From Enterococcaceae bacterium (GTDB lineage: Bacteria > Bacillota > Bacilli > Lactobacillales > Catellicoccaceae), in the NCBI GenBank assembly GCA_030150665.1, contig JASLFJ010000099.1, positions 1 through 22,678 of the forward strand: a DNA stretch of 22,678 bases. The letters run 5' to 3'. This document shows, piece after piece, positions 1 through 6,300 of the stretch. The translations under genes and the position numbers were made by a program. The notes below the pieces were generated by a model. It searched no databases. It saw only the letters and a list, made by a program, of their open reading frames with translations, and had not been told where the DNA came from. The stretch's first letter is position 1. The number at the start of each line of letters is the position of its first letter.

Positions 1-258
1 CAAAAAAATCATTTACAAAGACCGCTCATCTTTTCTGTTGCTTTTTTAACATCATTTATCCATACAATTTTAGTGATGAATTTTATTTATTTATTCTTTA
101 ATAAACCCTATGCATCATTAAAAGATGTTACTGCACAAACCACACTTTATAAAATCATCATTTCAACAATTTTTATCAATGGTGTTCCAGAAGCACTTAT
201 TGCCGGTTTTTTAATTGCTGCTATTGCACCTCCACTATTGAATATTTTAAATAAATAG
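1..258 (+). CDS. ECF transporter S component, C-terminal part (partial)
   Basis: The reading frame is open from the first base, so this is the 3' end of a gene that starts before the window. About 85 residues are visible. They contain two hydrophobic segments, one around LIFSVAFLTSFIHTILVMNF and one ending the protein around GFLIAAIAPPLLNIL. The closing pattern, an Asn-Gly-x-Pro-Glu-Ala stretch followed by a hydrophobic helix and Pro-Pro, resembles substrate-binding (S) components of energy-coupling-factor vitamin importers. Such proteins sit in the membrane and pair with a shared EcfT/EcfA1/EcfA2 module that is not in this window. The substrate cannot be told from this fragment. The next gene starts 33 bases downstream on the same strand with no terminator between, so the two may share a transcript. 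The family call is by resemblance only and is moderately sure. Confidence 0.6.
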   Translation, partial: QKNHLQRPLIFSVAFLTSFIHTILVMNFIYLFFNKPYASLKDVTAQTTLYKIIISTIFINGVPEALIAGFLIAAIAPPLLNILNK

Positions 259-291
259 GTACTGATTTTATTTTAAAAGGATAGATGATTC

Positions 292-906
292 ATGATATAT
301 AATATATTTATTAGTCTGTGTTTAAATCTTATATTATTGATTATCGCCAAAAATATCACTCCAAAAATAATTAGTTTGCTACATATTGATTATGCACAAT
401 ACAATACCTATACATATTCAAATTATTTTTTTATTTTAACAATTTATATCATTTTTTGGACGTTGCTTTTATCTATAGTTCCCTATACATACGCTAAATT
501 ATATATAATTTTAATAACAACAACCTTACTAAGCTATACAGACTTACTTTATTTTATTATTGATCCTACAATTTTTTATAGTGGGGTCATATTATCCTTC
601 CTTTTTTATCATTGCTCAGAAGCATCATGGAGAAACATAATACTATTACCTTTAATGATGTATTTATTTTTTACACTTTGGAATTATATACTTCCAAATA
701 GTCTCGGATTAGGGGATAGTAAGCTTTTAATTTATTGGTCATGCTTTTTTCCTCTAACAATGATTTGTTGGATTATTATATGGGCCACAATTTATGTATA
801 CATCTTTGTGCTCATTCGATCTATATTAGATAATAAAAAAATTACAATCATTCCTTTTGTTCCTTTTCTATCCCTAGCATTATTTACAATGTTGTTAACT
901 CTTTAA
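292..906 (+). CDS. Prepilin peptidase (type IV leader peptidase, A24 family), short form
   Basis: A 204-residue polytopic membrane protein. Two intramembrane aspartates typical of A24 aspartyl proteases are visible: Asp84 in SYTDLLYFIIDP and Asp142 in the GLGD motif (139-142). The C-terminal IPFVPFL stretch is also typical of the family. These enzymes cut the leader from type IV pilins or competence pseudopilins at the membrane. Usual bacterial members, such as ComC or PilD, are about 250-290 residues and have an N-terminal cytoplasmic methyltransferase region with paired cysteines. Here the N-terminus has one Cys (Cys10) and no CxxC pair, so methylation activity is unlikely. ATG 292 follows AAAAGG at 275-280. 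No pilin or com genes are next to it. A competence role (comC) is plausible but not shown, so no symbol is given. Confidence 0.8.
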   Translation: MIYNIFISLCLNLILLIIAKNITPKIISLLHIDYAQYNTYTYSNYFFILTIYIIFWTLLLSIVPYTYAKLYIILITTTLLSYTDLLYFIIDPTIFYSGVILSFLFYHCSEASWRNIILLPLMMYLFFTLWNYILPNSLGLGDSKLLIYWSCFFPLTMICWIIIWATIYVYIFVLIRSILDNKKITIIPFVPFLSLALFTMLLTL

Positions 907-938
907 TGAAATAAAACTAATAGAAAGCAGGTATTTAT

Positions 939-1589
939 TTGTTACGTCGTATCTACCATTACATCAAATATACGCTATTAGCTATTATTATGTTTATAAT
1001 CAGTCAAATAGCAACTAGTCTCATTAGTCTATCCTTAATGGATATAAATAATAGCTTGAAACTATCATCAAATGTTTTATTAATTATTTTAATTATTAAT
1101 ATCGCAATTATGGTTTTTTGGGCCAAAAAAATAAATATTTTACCCTTTGATCTTACTTTTTTAACAAAAAAAAATGTATTTTGGATTATTTCTCTATTTA
1201 TTTTAGGTCGTTTTTTAGTCATTATATTAGCGCTACAATTACCAGATTCAACATATAATGATGCCTTAATTCAAGAATTATTTGCTAATGCTCCGAAACT
1301 ATTAACATTTACAACGATCGCTATTGCAGCACCCATTATGGAAGAAATTGTGTTTCGTGGTGTTATTATTGGTAAAATATTTAATCAACATCCAATAATA
1401 GGTTTAATTGTTAGTTCCAGTCTTTTTTCATATGTTCACTCTCCAGAGAGTATTTTAAGTTTTTCTATCTACTTTTTACTTGGTGCTACCTTAGCAACAG
1501 CTTATATAAAGACAAAACGTTTAGAATCAAGTATGCTGATTCATTTTTTAAATAACTTACCAGGAGCATTGTTTATTATATTATCCTAA
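939..1589 (+). CDS. CPBP family intramembrane metalloprotease
   Basis: A 216-residue multi-pass membrane protein with all three conserved motifs of the CPBP/Abi (PF02517) glutamic/metalloprotease family: EEIVFR (135-140), FSYVH (163-167) and HFLNN (His202, Asn206). In Gram-positive bacteria, members act in bacteriocin self-immunity, peptide maturation or unknown membrane proteolysis. No bacteriocin gene is visible nearby, so the substrate is unknown. The start is a TTG at 939 preceded by a GAAAGCAGG Shine-Dalgarno region. The first in-frame ATG at 990 would remove part of the first membrane segment and lacks a good ribosome site. It lies 32 bases after the prepilin peptidase gene on the same strand, so it may be cotranscribed. 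A strong hairpin terminator follows. Confidence 0.85.
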   Translation: MLRRIYHYIKYTLLAIIMFIISQIATSLISLSLMDINNSLKLSSNVLLIILIINIAIMVFWAKKINILPFDLTFLTKKNVFWIISLFILGRFLVIILALQLPDSTYNDALIQELFANAPKLLTFTTIAIAAPIMEEIVFRGVIIGKIFNQHPIIGLIVSSSLFSYVHSPESILSFSIYFLLGATLATAYIKTKRLESSMLIHFLNNLPGALFIILS

Positions 1590-1627
1590 ATTAAAAGATA
1601 CATTTATCACCTAACTCACACTGATGC

Positions 1628-1676
1628 AAAAAAACAGATACTTGATTATTCATCTAAATCAAGTATCTGTTTTTTT
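1628..1676. terminator. Bidirectional Rho-independent terminator
   Basis: The arms ACAGATACTTGAT (1634-1646) and ATCAAGTATCTGT (1658-1670) are perfect complements. They have an 11-base loop and are flanked by A6 on the left and T6 on the right. This can end both the plus-strand CPBP transcript and the minus-strand ispE transcript. Confidence 0.9.
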
Positions 1677-1716
1677 CACGACAGCATAGCCATTTCTTAT
1701 AAATCAAACATGAGTA

Positions 1717-2574
1717 TTATTCAGATGGATTTTGTAGATTTCTAACTAAATAGACCTCACTACAAAAACCTTTCATACCATTATAAACTCTTTTAGCACG
1801 AGATAAATTATGACATATCGCAAAAACGGTTGGCCCACTGCCACTCATCAAAGCTCCATCTGCACCCATACTTAACATTTTATCTTTAATAGTTGCAACA
1901 ATAGGATATTTTTTAGATGTAATCGGTTCTAATGAATTACCTAAATATCGTACAATTTGTTGATAATCTGATTTTCTGATTCCATCTTCTAATCTTGCAA
2001 TATTAGGATGTGTTAATGAAGGAACATCAATAGATTGAAAAATAGTACGTGTCGATACACTAATCTTAGGTTTTACAAGTACAATCCAACATGAAGGCAT
2101 TGAAGGGAGCACTTGAACATCTTCTCCTCGGCCCGTTACTAAAGCAGTCCCTCCATAAACACAATACGGCACATCAGATCCCACATGTGCACCAATTTGT
2201 GCTAGTTCATCTAAAGATAAATTTAGCCCCCATAAACGATTTAAACCTCTAAGTGTTGCTGCTGCATCACTACTACCCCCAGCAAGTCCAGCCGCAACAG
2301 GTATATTTTTTTCTAAATGAATATGTACCCCTTGATCATAGCCTGTATACTTTTGCAATGCTTGAATAGCCTGATATATATGATTTCTATGATCTAAAGG
2401 TAAAAAGTGATTATCAGAACTAATCGATATTTCTTGTGTTGATGTTTCATCAAAAACAAGACGATCCGCTAAATCAACACTTGTCATCACCATATTTAAT
2501 TCATGATAACCATCCGGTCGCTTATAAAGTACATCTAATCCTAAATTGATTTTAGCCGGTGCCTTTTCTATCAT
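1717..2574 (-). CDS. ispE: 4-diphosphocytidyl-2-C-methyl-D-erythritol kinase
   Basis: A 285-residue GHMP kinase of the MEP isoprenoid pathway. It phosphorylates CDP-methylerythritol with ATP in the cytoplasm. Visible marks are APAKINLGL with Lys8 in the substrate site, the ATP-binding loop PVAAGLAGGSSDAA (about 92-105), Asp134 in GSDVP as the likely catalytic base, and the C-terminal SGSGPTVFA loop. The length is normal. ATG 2574 is preceded by GAGGG at good spacing. It lies 24 bases after the GNAT gene, which probably leads the transcript. Some mevalonate-pathway cocci keep a lone ispE. Here ispG is also present in the window, so the full MEP route is the simpler reading. Confidence 0.95.
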   Translation of the reverse strand: MIEKAPAKINLGLDVLYKRPDGYHELNMVMTSVDLADRLVFDETSTQEISISSDNHFLPLDHRNHIYQAIQALQKYTGYDQGVHIHLEKNIPVAAGLAGGSSDAAATLRGLNRLWGLNLSLDELAQIGAHVGSDVPYCVYGGTALVTGRGEDVQVLPSMPSCWIVLVKPKISVSTRTIFQSIDVPSLTHPNIARLEDGIRKSDYQQIVRYLGNSLEPITSKKYPIVATIKDKMLSMGADGALMSGSGPTVFAICHNLSRAKRVYNGMKGFCSEVYLVRNLQNPSE

Positions 2575-2598
2575 AATTCATACCCTCTAAATTTTTAT

Positions 2599-3171
2599 TT
2601 AGTCTACGTCAAATTTCTGCATATGATCATATGTATGACTTCCTATGCGACAAATACCTACAGGTTTAAAGCCTATTTTTTCATACAATTTTTTAGCTTT
2701 ATCATTATTTAAATCCACATTCAGTCCAATAGGTAATCCTTGATGCACAATCGCTTCTTCAATCATTACTTTTAACAATGATTTACCAATTCCTTGTCCA
2801 CGATAATGCTCATCGATAGCAATAGTATCTAAATACCACTCATCATCATATGCTTCTGAATCTAGCCCTAAAAGTCTCCATTTTCGAGGATACCCTTTAT
2901 CAATTAAGATATGATTAAATGCATCATCTAAAATATCTTCCTCATCACCTCGATATCCCACAGCAACACCTACAATATCTCCATCATCTTCATAAACAAA
3001 ACATCTTGAAGGATGATATCGATAATTAGGATGAGCTGCAGCCAAAATCATCATGTCTTTAATTTCATCATCTGATAATTTTTGAAATAAATCTAATTCC
3101 ATATCATGTAATACAATCATCACTAAATCAATAATAGCTTCTATATCTTGAGATTGTGCTCGTCTAATCAT
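2599..3171 (-). CDS. GNAT family N-acetyltransferase
   Basis: A 190-residue protein with the acetyl-CoA-binding motif A RGQGIGKS (124-131) after the beta-4 stretch YLDTIAI, followed by a helix and a late LYEKIGFKPVG motif typical of GNAT acetyltransferases. The acceptor is unknown. The region between about 75 and 110 is acidic (GDEEDILDD, DSEAYDDE). Met1 fits because MIRRAQSQDIEAI is a typical first strand and helix of this fold. However, no Shine-Dalgarno sequence lies within normal distance of the ATG. Instead a 10-bp hairpin lies just upstream (separate entry). The gene precedes ispE by 24 bases and is probably cotranscribed with it. It starts 64 bases after the end of the 3D-domain gene. 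Confidence 0.85.
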   Translation of the reverse strand: MIRRAQSQDIEAIIDLVMIVLHDMELDLFQKLSDDEIKDMMILAAAHPNYRYHPSRCFVYEDDGDIVGVAVGYRGDEEDILDDAFNHILIDKGYPRKWRLLGLDSEAYDDEWYLDTIAIDEHYRGQGIGKSLLKVMIEEAIVHQGLPIGLNVDLNNDKAKKLYEKIGFKPVGICRIGSHTYDHMQKFDVD

Positions 3172-3179
3172 ATATTTTA

Positions 3180-3202
3180 CTGTATTTTATCCTAAAATAC
3201 AG
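3180..3202 (-). other. Hairpin immediately upstream of the GNAT start codon
   Basis: Read on the minus strand, CTGTATTTTA, a GGA loop and TAAAATACAG form a perfect 10-bp stem ending 8 bases before the GNAT ATG. No T-run follows, so it is a poor terminator for the upstream 3D gene. A Shine-Dalgarno-like AAGGTAGGTG (3215 to 3206) lies on the far side of the stem. Folding would leave about 11 unpaired bases between it and the ATG. The stem is seen in the sequence; its role is inferred. Confidence 0.6.
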
Positions 3203-3235
3203 CTACACCTACCTTCTATTGCATAAATTAAAATT

Positions 3236-4309
3236 TTAATTCAATATAGTAATAGTAACCGTTCTACGTCCCCATTGCTCACATTCAGCAATAGTATTCA
3301 TGTGTAGATCAATAATATTTCCTTTAATAGCTCCGCCTGTATCTCCAGCAACGGCAATACCGTATCCTGGAACCTCTACTGTACTCCATAATGGAATTAC
3401 TGAAGGATCTACAGCAATAACCCAAGGATTTTCAAATAAATTAATGCCAGTAGCAGTAATATATCCGCCCTCTTCTCTAGAATATGCTGTGGCTTGTACT
3501 GTTAATTGTCTTCCTGTCAACATTGGTGTATCTGTAACTGCTTGATTTTGTTCTAAACTTACATTTTCTTGTGCTTGATCTTGAGATATTACTTCCTTTT
3601 GTTTAGCTTGTTCAGCTTCTTTTTTTATTTTCTCAAGGTGTGTTTGTTCTTTTTCCTTTGATAATTGTTCAGCTAATTGTGCTCGTTCAGTACTTATTTG
3701 TGTTAATAATGACTGATTCTCTGATAATATTGTTTCTAAATCACTTAAACGCTGATTAAATGTTTCTGTTTGTTGTGAAAGAAGTGCTTCTTGCTGTTGT
3801 AGATGTGTTTGCTCAGATAACACAAGATCTTGAAGGGTTTCTAAATGATCACGATCTTCAAATAATGCCTGAATTTTTTGTTTTTCAGAATGCTGTAATA
3901 CAGAAACTGCATAAATTCTTTGTAAAAAATCAGAAAAACTATCTGCAGTAAGTAATAGCTGAAGTGTAGTTTGTTGTTTGAAATGAATTTGCATGCTTTG
4001 CATACGACTTGAGATTACATCTGCTCTTTCTTGAATTCTAGCTTCTGTAACTTGAATTTCAGATTGATATTCTTCTAATTTATTATTTGTTTCCTGAATA
4101 CTTTTTTTTACTTCTTCTAACTGTTGATACGTATCATTAACAGATTCTACTAAATCATTGATTTCTTGTGTAATTTGAGATTCTTTACTCTTTAATGATT
4201 GTTCTTCTAAAGATAAATCTTCAATAGTTTTAGCAAATACAGGTAATGATGACTGAGTCAACAAACATAATGATAAAGTTGAAGCCATAAATAACTTGCT
4301 AATTTTCAT
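3236..4309 (-). CDS. Secreted coiled-coil protein with C-terminal 3D domain (cell-wall hydrolase type)
   Basis: A 357-residue protein with three regions. Residues 1-26 are a signal peptide ending PVFA before KT. Residues about 27-245 form a long Glu/Gln-rich coiled coil like the N-terminal part of PcsB/CwlO-type wall hydrolases. Residues 268-357 form a 3D domain. The three namesake aspartates are visible: Asp301 (AVDPSVIP), Asp323 (GDTGGAIKG) and Asp334 (IIDLH). 3D domains share the double-psi barrel of lytic transglycosylase MltA, and B. subtilis YocH, a WalR-regulated muralytic protein, carries one. Peptidoglycan cleavage or remodelling outside the cell is therefore likely. The start has AAAGGG 11 bases upstream. 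The promoter region carries repeated TGTAA half-sites. The exact bond cut is unknown. Confidence 0.85.
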   Translation of the reverse strand: MKISKLFMASTLSLCLLTQSSLPVFAKTIEDLSLEEQSLKSKESQITQEINDLVESVNDTYQQLEEVKKSIQETNNKLEEYQSEIQVTEARIQERADVISSRMQSMQIHFKQQTTLQLLLTADSFSDFLQRIYAVSVLQHSEKQKIQALFEDRDHLETLQDLVLSEQTHLQQQEALLSQQTETFNQRLSDLETILSENQSLLTQISTERAQLAEQLSKEKEQTHLEKIKKEAEQAKQKEVISQDQAQENVSLEQNQAVTDTPMLTGRQLTVQATAYSREEGGYITATGINLFENPWVIAVDPSVIPLWSTVEVPGYGIAVAGDTGGAIKGNIIDLHMNTIAECEQWGRRTVTITILN

Positions 4310-4345
4310 AATATATTTAACCCTTTCTTAATATATATATTCTCT

Positions 4346-4408
4346 ATTATACCTATGTTTTTTTTAGTATATGTAACAATTTAATTACAATTTGTTACAA
4401 AATGTAAT
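4346..4408 (-). promoter_or_regulatory. Promoter and candidate WalR-like repeat cluster for the 3D-domain gene
   Basis: On the minus strand a perfect -10 TATAAT occupies 4351 to 4346, with only a poor -35 around 4374-4369. Just upstream, the minus strand has TGTAAC (4399-4394) and TGTAAT (4389-4384), a tandem pair with a 4-base gap. On the plus strand TGTAAC (4372-4377) and TGTAAT (4403-4408) make inverted partners, including TGTAACAA/TTGTTACA. The WalR consensus is two TGTWAH half-sites with a 5-base gap, so the match is close but not exact. A weak -35 with such sites upstream suits an activator. Confidence 0.4.
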
Positions 4409-4442
4409 TCTTTATCTATCTTTAAATAAATACCTCAAATTA

Positions 4443-4451
4443 TGTTATAAT
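4443..4451 (+). promoter_or_regulatory. Extended -10 promoter of the glyoxalase gene
   Basis: TGTTATAAT is a perfect extended -10 element 35 bases before the ATG. The -35 region (TTAAAT, about 4422-4427, 18-base spacer) is poor, as is common with extended -10 promoters. The Shine-Dalgarno AAAGGA lies between it and the start. Confidence 0.6.
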
Positions 4452-4486
4452 ATTAGTAACTTAATAAAGAAAGGATCTGATACATC

Positions 4487-4861
4487 ATGAAAATGGCTCA
4501 TACTTGTGTTCGTGTTAAAAATTTAGAAGAATCTTTATCATTTTATACTTCAGCATTTCCATTTTCCATCTCTAGAAAAAGAGATTTCCCAGAACATAAA
4601 TTCACACTCGTTTATTTAACTTTACCAAATGACACTTATGAATTAGAACTTACCTATAATTATGATCACGAAGCTTATGATCTAGGTAATGGATACGGTC
4701 ATATTGCTATTGAGGTAGATAATTTAGAAGAACTTCACGAACAACATAAAGCGCAAGGTTATCATATTACAGAATTAAAAGGATTGCCTGGGGTTCCGCC
4801 ATCTTATTATTTTATTATAGATCCTGATGGATATAAAATAGAAGTGATTAGAAAAAAATAA
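4487..4861 (+). CDS. gloA: Lactoylglutathione lyase (glyoxalase I), VOC family
   Basis: A 124-residue single VOC-domain protein of normal glyoxalase I length. It isomerises the hemithioacetal of methylglyoxal and a thiol to a lactoyl-thiol in the cytoplasm. The metal ligands line up with E. coli GloA: His5 (MAHTCVRV), Glu54 (ELTYNY), His72 (YGHIAIEVD) and Glu119 (DGYKIEVI). ELTYN and DPDGYKIE are hallmarks of true glyoxalase I rather than a general VOC protein. It is a single-gene unit with its own extended -10 promoter and a strong terminator. It diverges from the 3D-domain gene. Whether the thiol used is glutathione or another cannot be told from the sequence. Confidence 0.88.
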   Translation: MKMAHTCVRVKNLEESLSFYTSAFPFSISRKRDFPEHKFTLVYLTLPNDTYELELTYNYDHEAYDLGNGYGHIAIEVDNLEELHEQHKAQGYHITELKGLPGVPPSYYFIIDPDGYKIEVIRKK

Positions 4862-4864
4862 AAC

Positions 4865-4905
4865 AAAAAATCTCTTAGCATGCTCAGTATGCTAAGAGAT
4901 TTTTT
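4865..4905. terminator. Rho-independent terminator after gloA
   Basis: ATCTCTTAGCAT (4870-4881) pairs perfectly with ATGCTAAGAGAT (4889-4900) around a 7-base loop. The stem has A5 on its left and T5 on its right. It begins a few bases after the gloA stop codon. Confidence 0.92.
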
Positions 4906-4940
4906 ACTTTATTCACAAATAGTAGCCTGATCAAAACAAT

Positions 4941-5029
4941 AAAAAAGGCACATGATACCACTCACTTAGTGCTGCTTCCTTCCGGACCTGACACAATTCA
5001 TGAGCATACCATTGCCTCGCCTTACGGCA
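4941..5029 (-). ncRNA. ffs: Signal recognition particle RNA (small bacterial type, 4.5S)
   Basis: The minus strand carries the diagnostic SRP domain IV core with CAGGTC, the GGAA tetraloop and GGAAGGAAGCAGC (around 4968-4994). Long-range pairing closes the rod: GGCA at 5016-5013 pairs with TGCC at 4950-4947, and CTCA pairs with TGAG further in. A T6 run (4946-4941) follows the closing helix and should end transcription. A small GCCGTAAGGC hairpin sits at the 5' end. The RNA binds Ffh and targets ribosomes making membrane proteins. The 5' end is inferred from the promoter and may be off by a few bases. Confidence 0.93.
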
Positions 5030-5035
5030 ATATTT

Positions 5036-5064
5036 ATTATATCATAAACGATGTGTATTTACAA
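5036..5064 (-). promoter_or_regulatory. Promoter of the SRP RNA gene
   Basis: On the minus strand, -35 TTGTAA (5064-5059) and -10 TATAAT (5041-5036) are separated by 17 bases. TGA directly before the -10 makes it an extended -10. The predicted start is near 5029, just before the SRP 5' hairpin. Confidence 0.75.
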
Positions 5065-5153
5065 TATCTTATTTTACACTAATTCTATTTTTGTTCTATA
5101 TGAATAAAAATAGACACCTAACAGCCAAAAAAATATCATACATCATAATAAAC

Positions 5154-6257
5154 TTAAAATTTTACCCAAATGGTTTTATCATGCTTAATTCCTTCTGGAG
5201 CTTTAATCACAATACAATAATTATTATTTGAAGAAACCGTGATTTTATCAATTGTTGCATCATATTCTGAAATATCTTGCATTATTTTAACTGTAGATCC
5301 TTCTTTCCAATGATATTGATATTGAGATATAGGCATTAAAACTTCAAGATATTGAATATCTCCTAATATATTGATTTTATTTTGCGATTGGTCTAATTGA
5401 ACAATCCCAGATATCGGTGCCTTAATCGTTTTTTTACTCTCTTTTTCTAAATCTTCTTGTAACGTATGCAATGCATCTTGTTGTGCTTTTAAATCAAGAA
5501 TTTTTTGCTCTGCTAAAATTACAGCTTCTTGTTGCTGATTGATTCTATCTCTTAATATATTTTGTTGTGCTATATAAAATGTACTTTGATATTGTTGTTG
5601 TAATTTATAAATATCATTACGTATATTAGTCTCATGTTGTGATAATTTTCTAATTTCCTGATCTAATATTTTTTGTTGCATCTTAAGATCTTGAATTTTC
5701 AAAGAAGTTCCATCACTTAAAATATCTACAACAGGATCATTTTCAGAGACACTATCTCCCTCTGCAACATGTAATATAACTTCATCATTGGTTGATAAAT
5801 CAATCGATGCATAAGAATCTGCACTAATCTGTGCTAAAAATCGGTTTCTTAATGCGGGTTCAACATTTTGCTTGATACCCATTAATACCAGTAAACCTAA
5901 TCCTAAAATAAATAAAAATAAAATGAGTATATATATATATATTCTCTGATTGCTAAAATGCTTATGAACAAATTCTTTATTTACTGATAAAGATTCACTT
6001 GCTGCAACAGTTTTTTCATCAGAATCAGTCGTTAAATCAATACTTTTATTAGATTCTGTGACCGTTTCAAATGGATCTGTCATCTCATGATTCTTTAAAT
6101 CAAGTTCTTCTAAATCTTCTGTATTTTCTTGATTTTCTATTATTTCTTGTTCATTTTCTTGATACTCTTGTAATGCTCTTTTTCTTTTTTCTTTTAATTC
6201 TTCTCTACGCTCTAAACGTTGTTTTTGCTCAGAACTTAAGCGATGGTTATCTTGCAT
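5154..6257 (-). CDS. Orphan HlyD-like membrane-fusion/adaptor protein
   Basis: A protein of about 367 residues that I do not recognise as a named gene. From the N-terminus it has a charged, Glu-rich cytoplasmic tail of about 105 residues (helical ELKEKRKRALQEYQENEQE, then an acidic stretch), one transmembrane helix (IYIYILILFLFILGLGLLVL), and an outer part. The outer part has a lipoyl/barrel-like half-motif (EVILHVAEGDSVSENDPVVDI), a coiled-coil hairpin of about 90 residues, and the returning half (TIKAPISGIVQL) plus a beta-rich end. That order is typical of HlyD-family adaptors. No ABC or other transporter partner adjoins it. It follows rlmN by about 40 bases and is probably cotranscribed. 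Two ATGs are adjacent: 6257 sits 7 bases after AAAGGCGG and is preferred over 6260. A (TA)7 run lies in the membrane-segment codons. Confidence 0.65.
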   Translation of the reverse strand: MQDNHRLSSEQKQRLERREELKEKRKRALQEYQENEQEIIENQENTEDLEELDLKNHEMTDPFETVTESNKSIDLTTDSDEKTVAASESLSVNKEFVHKHFSNQRIYIYILILFLFILGLGLLVLMGIKQNVEPALRNRFLAQISADSYASIDLSTNDEVILHVAEGDSVSENDPVVDILSDGTSLKIQDLKMQQKILDQEIRKLSQHETNIRNDIYKLQQQYQSTFYIAQQNILRDRINQQQEAVILAEQKILDLKAQQDALHTLQEDLEKESKKTIKAPISGIVQLDQSQNKINILGDIQYLEVLMPISQYQYHWKEGSTVKIMQDISEYDATIDKITVSSNNNYCIVIKAPEGIKHDKTIWVKF

Positions 6258-6300
6258 CATAATACCGCCTTTATTACATAATTATTTTACTTGTTCATAG

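Noticed and set aside
1004..1222. Minus-strand open frame inside the CPBP protease gene
   Set aside because: It is a low-complexity shadow of the real gene with no ribosome site. The same applies to the other frames opposite or inside recognised genes, such as 3300-3545, 8886-9140 and 12762-13052.
5085..5112. Hairpin CTATTTTT/AAAAATAG between the SRP RNA and the HlyD-like gene as a terminator
   Set aside because: It is an A/T-only 8-bp stem with a long loop and no T-run; it may be chance in AT-rich DNA.
4861..5153. Small protein gene in the gap between gloA and the HlyD-like gene
   Set aside because: The gap is filled by a terminator and the SRP RNA with its promoter. No frame has a start with a ribosome site.
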